A model generated the notes under the pieces. The model worked only from the letters and a program-made list of their open reading frames with translations. It was not told the origin of the DNA and ran no database searches. A stretch of DNA of 37,158 bases from Gammaproteobacteria bacterium (GTDB taxonomy: Bacteria > Pseudomonadota > Gammaproteobacteria > Pseudomonadales > Azotimanducaceae): assembly GCA_009837725.1 (NCBI GenBank), contig VXSY01000197.1, positions 1 through 37,158 on the forward strand. Reading direction: 5' to 3'. The number at the start of each line of letters is the position of its first letter. Position 1 is the first letter of the stretch. This document shows, one piece after another, positions 1 to 8,356 of this stretch. The translations under genes and the position numbers were made by a program.

Positions 1-40
1 ATCCCATTATCCCACGAGGCAGACTTTGTTCAGAGCTTCC

Positions 41-1345
41 TTAGCTCGCTTCCCTTGCCGGCAAACGGGTGATCTTCAGCGCCTCCACGATGCCATCGTT
101 GGTGACCATGTACACGAAGTCGTCTGCCTCGATCATGGGCGAGCGCAGGTCGCCGGAGAGCTTGCCACGGCCCATGAAGCGACCGTCGCTCTGGGCCAGC
201 ACGTGCAGGTAGCCGTTGACGTCGCCCACCAGCACGTAGTTGTCGAACGCCACGGGGCTCGTGAGTTGGCGATGCTTGAGCGCGTCCTGCTCCCACACCA
301 CGGCCGACGTAAGTTGGTTCACCGCCATGATGGCGTCGTCCTCGGTGACGACATAGACATTGCCGTAGCCCTGCGCGAGGTCCAGGAAGCTCGAGGCGTC
401 GCGCTCCCACAGTACCGCTCCGTTCTGCACCCGGATGGCCTTGAGTCGGCCCTGGTAGCCAACGCTGAACAAAAGCCCGCGCTCCGCCACCGGCGTCGAG
501 TCCACGTCCACCACGCGATCGAGTTCGGAACGTCCCTGGGGCAGCATGATGCGCTGTTCCCAGATGGGAGCGCCCGTGGCGAGGTCCACAGCGCCGACCT
601 TGCCGGTGGCAAAGCCGGCGAACACGGCGCCGGAGTCGACGACTGGCGTCGCCGTGCCGCGCAATGACAGGATGGGCACCTGCGTGTCGAAGGACCAACG
701 CGCCGCCCCATCTTCGGCCTCGAGCGCAAGCAGTCGACCATTGCCCGTTTGCGCGATCACCACGTCGCCAGCCGCCACCGGGGGCGCCAGCACTTCACTT
801 GTGACGGGGCTACGCCACAGCTCGTTGCCATCTCCCGCATCGAGCGCCACCACCTCACCGTGCGTGGTCCCCACCAGCACGCGGCCCTCACCGGCACCGA
901 CGCCGCCGGTGACGAAAGCCGGGTCGCGTCGATCCCAAACCTTGTAGATGGGCCCGCGATCCGGCAGCCCGATCCGCACAGCCCATATTCGAGCGCCGGT
1001 GAAGCGGTTGCGCGCCTCCACCAAGCCGTAGGCATCGGCGAGATAGATGCGGTCAGCCAGCACGGCCGGTTTCATGCGCATGTATTTGCGCCCAAGACCG
1101 GCGCCCACCCTGGCACGCCAAACCCGCTCCACAACCACCTCCGCGACAAACGGCGCAAGCGGTTGCGGCTTGCCGTCGTCGCTCGACTCGCCCGAGAAGA
1201 TCTGCCCCACCGTGTCGGCCCCGGGCAACCGCTGCAATGTCTCGCAGCCGCCAAGAACCATCGCTAGGGCAAGCGTCAGGGCGGCGCCGGCACAATGCCA
1301 GCCGCAAAGGCACCTGCGCCGCCAAGGGTGAGTTCGGACGATCAC
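41..1345 (-). CDS. bamB: Outer-membrane assembly lipoprotein BamB
   Basis: BamB is the beta-propeller lipoprotein of the BAM complex, which folds outer-membrane beta-barrels from the periplasmic side. The 434-residue product has an Arg-rich N-terminus, a hydrophobic segment and a lipobox (LGGC, lipidated Cys34), then repeated PQQ-like blades such as GDGNELWRS, ATGAPIWEQ and QNGAVLWERD. Length and blade pattern fit the family. The start is GTG at 1345 in a GTGA overlap with the yfgM stop, with AGGAAGG six bases upstream, so translation is probably coupled. It is the last gene of the ndk-to-bamB run. In many gammaproteobacteria der follows, which here would lie beyond the left edge. Family and role are secure from sequence and context. 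Confidence 0.95.
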   Translation of the reverse strand: MIVRTHPWRRRCLCGWHCAGAALTLALAMVLGGCETLQRLPGADTVGQIFSGESSDDGKPQPLAPFVAEVVVERVWRARVGAGLGRKYMRMKPAVLADRIYLADAYGLVEARNRFTGARIWAVRIGLPDRGPIYKVWDRRDPAFVTGGVGAGEGRVLVGTTHGEVVALDAGDGNELWRSPVTSEVLAPPVAAGDVVIAQTGNGRLLALEAEDGAARWSFDTQVPILSLRGTATPVVDSGAVFAGFATGKVGAVDLATGAPIWEQRIMLPQGRSELDRVVDVDSTPVAERGLLFSVGYQGRLKAIRVQNGAVLWERDASSFLDLAQGYGNVYVVTEDDAIMAVNQLTSAVVWEQDALKHRQLTSPVAFDNYVLVGDVNGYLHVLAQSDGRFMGRGKLSGDLRSPMIEADDFVYMVTNDGIVEALKITRLPAREAS

Positions 1346-2010
1346 GATGAGCCTTCCTGGTCAGGCTCGGCGCCCTCCTCCACCGGGACGCTGGCGAGCT
1401 TCAGTTCAAGAATGCCGAGCCCCGGCGCCACCCTGCCGCCTTCCGTGGCAGCCTCGATGCCGGCTCGGTAGGCGTCGCGTGCGCCAGCAGGATCGCCCTT
1501 GGCCACCAGCACGTCACCAGACAGTTCCGCCGCCGCCACCTCGAAACCGCTGCTGCGGATTCGCGCCAGCATGGCGAGGCAGTCGTCGAGTCGATCGAGT
1601 TGATAGAGCACCCTAGCGGCGTTCAAGCGCGCCAAGTCTGCGAGCACCGGGAGGTCTGCGGCGTCGATGGCTGCTTCAAGGTGGGCGAGCGCCTCCTCGA
1701 ACTCCTCCTCGTTGGCCTCGTCGCTGGCGCGATAGAGCAACGCGAACACCTGATAGGCGGTGCCATCGTACTCCTCGTCGATGGTGCCAAGGAGGTCCGC
1801 CACTGGCTCTCCCGCCGCGCGCGCCTCCAGATAGCCGAGGAAGGCGTCCGACGCCTCCTCGCCTCGACCTTCGCTCCAACTCTGGTAATAGCGCCAGCCG
1901 ATCACCGCCCCCACCGCCAGCACCAGCGTGACGATCAAGGACACGCCGTTGGCGTCCCACCATTTCTTCAGGCGTTCCGCCTGTTCCTCGTCGGTCAGGA
2001 AGTCCGACAC
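1342..2010 (-). CDS. yfgM: YfgM-type inner-membrane TPR protein
   Basis: This is a 222-residue ancillary translocon protein of the YfgM (TPR_21) family, known in E. coli as a partner of PpiD at the Sec translocon. A short acidic cytoplasmic N-terminus ending in KKWWDANG precedes one membrane segment (about residues 23-41) and a periplasmic helical repeat region rich in Ala, Leu and Glu. The start is GTG at 2010, with AAGGAG five bases upstream. It lies between hisS and bamB, the standard order in gammaproteobacteria, and overlaps bamB by four bases. A gap of about 197 bp separates it from hisS and holds a candidate promoter. The family assignment rests on both sequence pattern and synteny. 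Confidence 0.92.
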   Translation of the reverse strand: MSDFLTDEEQAERLKKWWDANGVSLIVTLVLAVGAVIGWRYYQSWSEGRGEEASDAFLGYLEARAAGEPVADLLGTIDEEYDGTAYQVFALLYRASDEANEEEFEEALAHLEAAIDAADLPVLADLARLNAARVLYQLDRLDDCLAMLARIRSSGFEVAAAELSGDVLVAKGDPAGARDAYRAGIEAATEGGRVAPGLGILELKLASVPVEEGAEPDQEGSS

Positions 2011-2056
2011 GTCGTCTCCTTTTGCTCCCCGGCAGGCACACCGGCACCGCCATCCG

Positions 2057-2085
2057 ATTCCATTCTCATTGCACTACGCTGACAA
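2057..2085 (-). promoter_or_regulatory. Candidate sigma70 promoter for yfgM-bamB
   Basis: On the minus strand, TTGTCA (2080-2085) is followed after 17 bases by TGGAAT (2057-2062), 47 bases upstream of the yfgM GTG. The -35 box matches consensus at five of six positions and the -10 box at four. It would give yfgM-bamB its own transcript in addition to read-through from hisS. This is pattern matching only. Confidence 0.35.
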
Positions 2086-2207
2086 CCGCCCGGCCAAGCA
2101 GTTCCATCCGCATCAGCAATGCTCCTGGCTCTCCCGGCTGACGGCTCCTGACAGGACCACACCCAACCGGCGCCGGTGACAGGAAAACTCGTCCGCATGG
2201 GTCCCAC

Positions 2208-3476
2208 TCAGCTGCCCCCGCTGTCGGCTCCTAGCATGGACACCGCCTCGTCCACGGTGAGCGCCTGCTGCTCCTTGCGTTCCCGCAGCCATTTTAGGGA
2301 AACGCGTCCACTCTCGATTTCGTCGCCGCCGACGATCACGGCCCAGCCAGCGCCGCTGCGGTCGGCGCGCCGAAGCTGGCTGGCGACGCCAGCGCCCGTC
2401 GCCGGAGCCAACACCCTGAGGCCCGTGCGGCGACGCAACTCGTCCGCCACGGCGAGGGCTCGCGTCAGATGTTCTTCGCCAACCACCACGCATTGCACGT
2501 CCACCTCGGCGTAGTCCCGCGCCACGCACCGTTCGTGCAGCAGCACCACACGGTCGAGACCGATTCCGAAGCCAGCCGCGGGGGTCGCCGGCCCGCCGAG
2601 CAACGCCACCAAGCCATCGTAGCGCCCGCCGCCGCACACCTGCGCCTGGGCGCCAAGCTCGTCGGTGACCCACTCGAAAACCGTATCGTTGTAGTAGTCG
2701 AGACCGCGCACGAGGCGGCGATTGACGCGATACTCGATGCCAGCGTCGTCCAGCATCCCGCGCACGGCGGCAAAGTGCGCCACGCCCGTCTCGCTCAGGA
2801 AGTCCTCCAGTCGAGGTGCATCCGCCAACGCGGCCCGAGTCGACTCTGCCTTGCTGTCGAGGATGCGCAACGGGTTGGTGTCGAGCCGCCGACGGCTGTC
2901 GCCGTCGAGTTCGTCCACAAGGGGCGTCAGATAATCCACCAAGGCCGCACGATAGCGCTCGCGGTCTCGGGCCGAACCGATCGAGTTGATCTCCAAGCGC
3001 AGAAACGGGCCAAGCCCGAGTTCGGCAAACGCCCGCGCCAGCATGGCCACGAGTTCGAAATCAAGCTCGGGTCCAGGCAGGCCGAACGCCTCGGCACCGA
3101 TCTGCGAAAACTCTCGGCTGCGGCCCTTCTGCGGTCGCTCGTAGCGAAACATCGAGCCGTGATACCAGAGCCGTGGCGTGCGCCCGCGCAGCAATCCACC
3201 ATCGATGCAGGCGCGCACGCAGCCAGCGGTTCCTTCCGGTCGCAGGGACAGATCCTTGCCCTTGCGATCCTTGAGGCTGTACATCTCCTTTTCCACGAGA
3301 TCCGTGGCTTCGCCGACGCCGCGCTGGAACAGCTCCGTGCCCTCGATGAGGGGCAGGCGAATCTCCTGATAGCCGTGGCCGACCAAGACGTCGAGAATGG
3401 TCTCTTCCACCTCCCGCCAGCGCGCGCTCGCCGGCGGCAGGATGTCGCGCATCCCGCGCACTAGTGAGTGGCGCAT
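2208..3476 (-). CDS. hisS: Histidyl-tRNA synthetase
   Basis: This enzyme charges tRNA-His with histidine. The 422-residue product has class II synthetase signatures: motif 2 around RYERPQKGRSREF, the histidine-specific RGLDYYNDTVFEW, and motif 3 GFGIGLDRVVLL. A C-terminal anticodon-binding domain follows, with the GVASQLRRADRSGA segment. The reading frame extends further upstream, but I chose ATG at 3476 (MRHSLVRGMRDILP). It matches the usual N-terminus and forms a TGATG overlap with the rodZ stop, which suggests translational coupling. The ispG gene that usually lies between rodZ and hisS is absent here. Confidence 0.97.
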   Translation of the reverse strand: MRHSLVRGMRDILPPASARWREVEETILDVLVGHGYQEIRLPLIEGTELFQRGVGEATDLVEKEMYSLKDRKGKDLSLRPEGTAGCVRACIDGGLLRGRTPRLWYHGSMFRYERPQKGRSREFSQIGAEAFGLPGPELDFELVAMLARAFAELGLGPFLRLEINSIGSARDRERYRAALVDYLTPLVDELDGDSRRRLDTNPLRILDSKAESTRAALADAPRLEDFLSETGVAHFAAVRGMLDDAGIEYRVNRRLVRGLDYYNDTVFEWVTDELGAQAQVCGGGRYDGLVALLGGPATPAAGFGIGLDRVVLLHERCVARDYAEVDVQCVVVGEEHLTRALAVADELRRRTGLRVLAPATGAGVASQLRRADRSGAGWAVIVGGDEIESGRVSLKWLRERKEQQALTVDEAVSMLGADSGGS

Positions 3477-4357
3477 CAGCTTCCGATCACCAACCTTGCA
3501 ACGTCGCCGTCGCGCCATTCGTCCAGCACCACGACGTCGCCGTCGAAGGCGAGCTCCGTGCCGGTGGCGTTGCCGAGCACGACATGAAACGGCGCAACCC
3601 CTCGCAACGACAGCGAACTGCCAGCGGCTTCAAGGCCGAGATGCACCGCCCTGCCATTGCCGTCACGCACCTCCACCCAGCAGTTTTCGCTGAAGCGAAG
3701 GTCAAGCTGGTGCAGGTCGTCGTCGGCAAAGGAGCCGATCGCCACCTCGGCCGCATCGCGGTTGCCGCCGGCACCGACATCGGCCGGTGTCGGATTCACG
3801 GCCGCCCGCGCCGAAGGAGCGTCGGCCACGTTGCCGCGCCACGCTTCCCAAGGCGAGTCGCCCGGCCAGAATGCCGCCAGCACCCCAGCCGCAGTAAGCA
3901 CGATCAGAACCACCACGCCGCCAAAGATGAGCGCCGGCCGCCGCACCGGAATCTCACGCAACGACGGGGCGTTGCCGGGGATCGGCGGTCGCACGGGCGC
4001 GGCCGTGACCGGCACCGCGCGTTCGAATCCCGCCACGGCATCGTTGGCATTCACGTTCAGGAGGCTGGCGTAGGCGCGTATGTAGCCGCGCGTGAAGGTG
4101 CGCGCTGGTAAGTCGTCGAAGCGATCCTCCTCGATGGCCTGCACCACGGCGTCGCGCAGGTTGAGCATCTCCGCCACGTCGCCGACGTCGAGACCGGCTG
4201 CACGGCGTGCTTGACGCAACGTTGCGCCGGGGCCGCGCGGGGGTTCCGGTGCGTCCTCGTTCGCTGGCGGGGCTGGTTCGCTGCCTTGCTCGGCTTCCGC
4301 CTTGCGGGAGCGCGGTGACCGCTTTCGAGGAGTCGGCTTGGCGGGTGTTTCGCTCAT
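3476..4357 (-). CDS. rodZ: Cytoskeleton protein RodZ
   Basis: RodZ links MreB filaments to the elongation machinery and helps set rod shape. The 293-residue product has a basic, Pro-rich N-terminal tail, a Xre-type helix-turn-helix domain (about residues 44-110, GATLRQARRAAGLDV onward, with the RGYIRAYASLL segment), a proline-rich linker, one membrane helix (ALIFGGVVVLIVL region) and a C-terminal periplasmic DUF4115 beta domain (ENCWVEVRDGNGRAV). The open frame runs 129 codons further upstream with no RodZ similarity. ATG at 4357 is preferred because it overlaps the rlmN stop as ATGA. The pilF gene often found between rlmN and rodZ is missing. Confidence 0.92.
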   Translation of the reverse strand: MSETPAKPTPRKRSPRSRKAEAEQGSEPAPPANEDAPEPPRGPGATLRQARRAAGLDVGDVAEMLNLRDAVVQAIEEDRFDDLPARTFTRGYIRAYASLLNVNANDAVAGFERAVPVTAAPVRPPIPGNAPSLREIPVRRPALIFGGVVVLIVLTAAGVLAAFWPGDSPWEAWRGNVADAPSARAAVNPTPADVGAGGNRDAAEVAIGSFADDDLHQLDLRFSENCWVEVRDGNGRAVHLGLEAAGSSLSLRGVAPFHVVLGNATGTELAFDGDVVVLDEWRDGDVARLVIGS

Positions 4358-5577
4358 GGCGGCGCCGCGCTGCCCGAGCGCGTTCGACCGGGTTCGACGG
4401 CGATCAAGCGGCGGGCCTGATGTCGCGCCTTGCGCCGGGTTCGGTCGCGCACCTGGCCGACGAGTTGCCCGCACGCGGCCGTGATGTCGTCGCCTCGGGT
4501 CGTGCGCAGCATGGTGGGAATGCCGGCGTTCAGGAGGTGAGTCTGGAAGGCACGCACACGGCGCATGGATGGGCGCACGAATTCCGAACCCGCGAATGGA
4601 TTGAACGGGATCAGGTTCACCTTGCAGCGCAGGTCGCGCAAGAGTTCGGCAAGCTGCACAGCATGGGTGATTTGGTCGTTGACGCCTTCCATGAGCGTGT
4701 ATTCGATAGTGACGGAGCGGCGGTCGCCGAGCTGGTTCAGCCATTCGCGACAGGCATCGAGAAGCTCGTCGATGGGGTATTTGCGATTGAGCGGCACCAA
4801 CCGGCTGCGCAGTTCGTCATTCGCGGCGTGCAAGGAGACGGCCAAGGAGACCTCGGAGCGGCTTGCGAGTTCCCGGATGCGGGGCACTACGCCGGCGGTG
4901 CTGATGGTGACGCGACGGCGCGAGATGCCGAAGCCCAAGTCGTCGGCGAACACCGATGCGGCGTCCATCACGGCGTCGAAGTTGTAGAGCGGCTCGCCCA
5001 TGCCCATGAAGACGATGTTGGTGATGCCTCGGCTTGATCCTTCGGCTGCGAGCTCTCGCCTTGCCGCCCACGCCTGGCCGACGATTTCGGCGCGGCTGAG
5101 GTTGCCGTTGAAGCCTTGCTTGCCGGTGGCGCAAAAGGCGCAATCGAGGATGCATCCGACTTGAGAGGAGATGCAGAGGGTGGCCCGACCGGCTTCCGGA
5201 ATGAGCACCGCCTCGACTTGCTCGCTGCCATCGCCCACGGCGACGCTCCACTTGCGGGTGCCGTCGGCTGCGGTGGGGAACGGCGTCAGTTCCGGTGCCT
5301 CGATGCAGGCGATTTCCGCTAGGCGGGCGCGGAGGGTGCGGGAGATGTCTGTCATGGCGCCGAACTCGCCGACGCCGGCGTGGTACATCCACTTCATCAA
5401 CTGCTTGGCGCGCCACGGCTTTTCGCCGAGGCCCACGAAGAACCGCTCGAGTTCGGTGCGGGGCATTCCGAGCAGGTTGACGCGGGCGTCGACTGCCGCT
5501 GCCTCGGAATCGGCGCCAGCCCCCTCTGGCGAGCGCGGCGGTGGGTGCTGCGCAACTCTGGTGAGGGGTCTGCTCAC
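4354..5577 (-). CDS. rlmN: 23S rRNA/tRNA adenine-C2 methyltransferase RlmN
   Basis: RlmN is a radical SAM enzyme that methylates C2 of A2503 in 23S rRNA and A37 in some tRNAs. It carries the CxxxCxxC iron-sulfur motif (Cys142, Cys146, Cys149, in GCILDCAFCATG), the GMGEPLYNFD SAM-binding segment and the C-terminal catalytic Cys in TAACGQL. The N-terminal GEKPWRAKQLMKWMYH block is typical. The frame opens at 5688, inside ndk, but GTG at 5577 has GGAGAGG seven bases upstream and gives 407 residues. It lies 19 bp after ndk and overlaps rodZ by four bases. The first 30 or so residues are Pro/Ala-rich and not conserved. Confidence 0.95.
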   Translation of the reverse strand: MSRPLTRVAQHPPPRSPEGAGADSEAAAVDARVNLLGMPRTELERFFVGLGEKPWRAKQLMKWMYHAGVGEFGAMTDISRTLRARLAEIACIEAPELTPFPTAADGTRKWSVAVGDGSEQVEAVLIPEAGRATLCISSQVGCILDCAFCATGKQGFNGNLSRAEIVGQAWAARRELAAEGSSRGITNIVFMGMGEPLYNFDAVMDAASVFADDLGFGISRRRVTISTAGVVPRIRELASRSEVSLAVSLHAANDELRSRLVPLNRKYPIDELLDACREWLNQLGDRRSVTIEYTLMEGVNDQITHAVQLAELLRDLRCKVNLIPFNPFAGSEFVRPSMRRVRAFQTHLLNAGIPTMLRTTRGDDITAACGQLVGQVRDRTRRKARHQARRLIAVEPGRTRSGSAAPP

Positions 5578-5596
5578 GTCGTCCTCTCCGCTCGCT

Positions 5597-6016
5597 TCAG
5601 CGCGGACAGATTTCGTCCGCAGCGAAGAAATAGTCGATCTCGCGCCGCGCCGACTGCGGCGAGTCGGAGCCGTGCACCGCATTGGCATCGATGGATTGCG
5701 CGTAGTCGGCGCGAATGGTACCGGGCGCCGCCTCCTTGGGATTGGTAGCGCCCATGAGGTCGCGGTTCACCCGAATGGCGTCGTCGCCTTCGAGCACCTG
5801 CACAACGATGGGGCCGGAGCACATGTACTCGACAAGATCCGCAAAGAACGGCTTGCCGCGATGCTCCGCATAAAAGCCCTCGGCCCGCTCCGCAGTCAGG
5901 CGCAGCATCTTCGCCCCCACGACGGCTAGCCCTCCATGTTCGAAACGAGAGTAGATTTCGCCAATCAAGTTCCGCGCCACGGCATCGGGCTTGACGATGG
6001 AAAGCGTCTGCTCCAA
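5597..6016 (-). CDS. ndk: Nucleoside diphosphate kinase
   Basis: This enzyme transfers the gamma-phosphate between nucleoside triphosphates and diphosphates through a phosphohistidine. The 139-residue product matches family length and carries [31 protein letters not shown], the MGATNP motif and the active-site His in NAVHGSDS. The frame is open to 6088, but those extra residues are not conserved. TTG at 6016 has AGGAG eight bases upstream and places [11 protein letters not shown] at the usual N-terminus, so a TTG start is well supported. It is the first gene of the housekeeping run. Confidence 0.95.
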   Translation of the reverse strand: MEQTLSIVKPDAVARNLIGEIYSRFEHGGLAVVGAKMLRLTAERAEGFYAEHRGKPFFADLVEYMCSGPIVVQVLEGDDAIRVNRDLMGATNPKEAAPGTIRADYAQSIDANAVHGSDSPQSARREIDYFFAADEICPR

Positions 6017-6210
6017 GTCGAATCTCCTGTTGCTTAAGGGCTTGCGCTGTCGGCAACGCTGCCGCAAGCCGGGACCGCTCCAAGCCAAAGCACCCGACCC
6101 GGCACAAGAGCATGAAACCTTCGAGAAACCAACACATTGCCGGTGTCTCTAGATGGCGGCGCATCATACACCATTGGGTGCCATTTGAACCTCAACGCTA
6201 GGAGCTTGCG

Positions 6211-6310
6211 CCGCCGACCGAGCGCCCGTACACCACAATCTCCGACGAAGCCCCTCCTGTCACTCCCCTTTGGCGCAAGGGGGAGTCGAAAAGCGCCTCG
6301 CTTTTCGGAG
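6211..6310. repeat. GC-rich hairpin repeat module, copy 1
   Basis: This lies in the 362-bp gap between iscS and ndk, in which I see no gene. The segment at 6212-6267 (GCCGACC...CACAATC...GAAGCCCCTCCT...CACTCCCC) is matched in reverse complement at about 25741-25797. It is followed by a hairpin with perfect 9-bp arms CGAAAAGCG/CGCTTTTCG (6287-6295 and 6299-6307). The hairpin is downstream of the iscS stop and could act as its terminator, though it has no long T tract. Confidence 0.65.
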
Positions 6311-6378
6311 GGGCTTCTCGCAGGACGGGTGGGTTTTCAACCCGCTGGCCACGGGTTCGCTTACGCTCACCCCTCCGG

Positions 6379-7590
6379 CTAGGAGCGTGCTGTCAGCGCC
6401 TGCACCACCTGGGCGACGCGAGTGCCGGCGTAGTCCACCTCTTCCTCTGTGGTGAAACGGCCGACGGTGAATCTGAGGGAACTGCCGGCCAAGTCGTCAG
6501 GGACACCCATGGCGCGCAGCACATGCGAGGGCTCCACAGTTGCCGAGGTGCAGGCGGAGCCGCTCGACACCGCCACATCGTCGAGAGCCATGAGCAGCGT
6601 TTCGCCATCGACTCCCGCGAACGCGACGTTGAGATTGCCCGGAAGGCGGCATTCGAGCGTGCCGTTCAGGCTCGATCCAGCGATCTGCCGCAGATGCGAC
6701 CACAGACGGTCGCGCAGGCGCCCGACACGGTCGTTCTCGCGTTCGAGGTCGGCGGCGCAGATTCGAGCCGCTTCGCCCATGCCCACCAGTTGATGCGTTG
6801 CCAGCGTGCCCGAGCGCATGCCGCGCTCGTGGCCACCGCCGTGAATCTGCGCGGCGATTCTTAGCGGCGGCGACATTCGCACGTATAGCGCGCCGACGCC
6901 CTTGGGGCCATACATCTTGTGCGCCGACAGGCTCACGAGGTCTAGCTGATCGGCGACGACATCGATCGGAATCTTGCCGGCGCTCTGCGCCGCATCGGTA
7001 TGAAAGACGATGCCGCGCTCGCGACAGAGGGCGCCGATGGCGGCAATGTCGTTGACGATCCCAACCTCGTTGTTGACATGCATGATGGAAACGATGCGGG
7101 TGTCCGGACGAATCGCCTCGGCCACCGCTTGCGGCGAAACCACGCCGTGGACGTCCGGCGCCACCCGCGTCACGGCGGCGCCGCCGGCCTCGAGCCAAGC
7201 GACGGTGTCCAGCACCGCCTTGTGCTCGTAGCTCGACGTGACGATGTGACCGTCGTCGGCAGCCTCCATCACGCCCTTGAGCGCCAGATTGTCGGACTCC
7301 GTGGCGCCGGAGGTCCAGACGATCTCGCGCGGGTCGGCACCGATCAGCGCTGCCACCTGCGCGCGCGCCTCCTCCACCAGTTCGGCGGCATTCCAGCCGT
7401 AGACATGGGAGGTGGAGGCAGGATTGCCGAAGTCGCCGTCCGTCAGCAGGCAGCGGCTCATCTTCTGCGCCACGCGCGGGTCCACCGGCGCCGTGGCGGA
7501 GTAGTCGAGGTATACGGGCGTCTTGGGCGCACCCGAATGCCCCCCGCCGCCGGCAGCGGGTTGATCACTGCGAGTTAGGCGTGCAGACAT
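6379..7590 (-). CDS. iscS: Cysteine desulfurase IscS
   Basis: This PLP enzyme takes sulfur from cysteine for Fe-S clusters and tRNA thiolation. The IscS class is clear from [27 protein letters not shown], the YEHKAVLD histidine, the PLP lysine in [23 protein letters not shown] and the active-site Cys in SSGSACTSA. An extra stretch of about 24 residues precedes the conserved start. The C-terminus ends at VVQALTARS, about 20 residues short of E. coli IscS, so the tail that docks IscU is missing. The stop of trmJ lies seven bases upstream. No iscR, iscU, iscA, hscA/B or fdx follows in this window. Confidence 0.95.
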   Translation of the reverse strand: MSARLTRSDQPAAGGGGHSGAPKTPVYLDYSATAPVDPRVAQKMSRCLLTDGDFGNPASTSHVYGWNAAELVEEARAQVAALIGADPREIVWTSGATESDNLALKGVMEAADDGHIVTSSYEHKAVLDTVAWLEAGGAAVTRVAPDVHGVVSPQAVAEAIRPDTRIVSIMHVNNEVGIVNDIAAIGALCRERGIVFHTDAAQSAGKIPIDVVADQLDLVSLSAHKMYGPKGVGALYVRMSPPLRIAAQIHGGGHERGMRSGTLATHQLVGMGEAARICAADLERENDRVGRLRDRLWSHLRQIAGSSLNGTLECRLPGNLNVAFAGVDGETLLMALDDVAVSSGSACTSATVEPSHVLRAMGVPDDLAGSSLRFTVGRFTTEEEVDYAGTRVAQVVQALTARS

Positions 7591-7597
7591 CGGTCAG

Positions 7598-8356
7598 TCA
7601 TCGCAGCTTGATGGGTTCCCTCAGGGTAGGGGTCCGCGCCCCCGCGGCGCGCTCCACATGCGTAAGGATACCGCGCAGCATCGCCACTTCTGTCTCGTCC
7701 ATGTCCACGCGGGCAAACAGGCGCCGGAGCCTGGTCAGCGACTGCCGGGGCGCAGCCGGGTCGTGGAAGTCAATGAGTCGCAGCACCGCTTCCAAGTGCT
7801 CGTGGAAGCCCTCCACGTCGGCGGCGCTGGCCAGCTCCCGGTCCCAGGCCGGCGCACTTGGGTCGGCTTGGACGCCAAGGAAAGCCTTGCGCAACTCATA
7901 GCAAACCACCTGCACCGACATGGCGAGATTCAGCGATGCATAGGCCTCGTCGGCCGGAATCACCACATGGACGCGACAGCGCTGCAACTCGTCGTTGGTG
8001 AGGCCACTCGCCTCGCGCCCGAACAGCACCGCCACGGGGCGTTCGCCGCCGTGCGCGGCCACGCGTTCGGCGAACTCCGCAGCCGAGTCGGTCGGCCACG
8101 GCACCCGCCGCGCCCGCGCGCTAGTGCCGGCGACAAGGCCGCAATCCGCCACCGCGTCGTCCAGCGAGTCGAACACGCGCGCGGCATCGAGCACATCGAC
8201 CGCTTGCGCAGCGCGCCACTCCGCCTGCGGATCCGGAAAGCGCCGAGGCCCCACCAAGGCAAGGTCCGTGAGCCCCATGTTCTTCATCGCCCGCGCGGCG
8301 CCACCGATGTTGCCCGGATGGTCCGGCTCCACGAGAACGATGCGCACGTTCGGCAT
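7598..8356 (-). CDS. trmJ: tRNA (Cm32/Um32) 2'-O-methyltransferase TrmJ
   Basis: TrmJ is a SPOUT-fold methyltransferase that modifies the ribose of position 32 in the anticodon loop. The 252-residue product has VRIVLVEPDHPGNIGGAARA, the SAM-site LFGREASGLTNDEL and the knot segment IPADEAYASLNLAMSVQ, all typical of TrmJ. ATG at 8356 overlaps the stop of the upstream carboxylase as TGATG. The TTG one codon earlier is less likely. In many gammaproteobacteria trmJ lies just ahead of iscR-iscS. Here iscS follows directly and iscR is absent. Confidence 0.93.
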   Translation of the reverse strand: MPNVRIVLVEPDHPGNIGGAARAMKNMGLTDLALVGPRRFPDPQAEWRAAQAVDVLDAARVFDSLDDAVADCGLVAGTSARARRVPWPTDSAAEFAERVAAHGGERPVAVLFGREASGLTNDELQRCRVHVVIPADEAYASLNLAMSVQVVCYELRKAFLGVQADPSAPAWDRELASAADVEGFHEHLEAVLRLIDFHDPAAPRQSLTRLRRLFARVDMDETEVAMLRGILTHVERAAGARTPTLREPIKLR

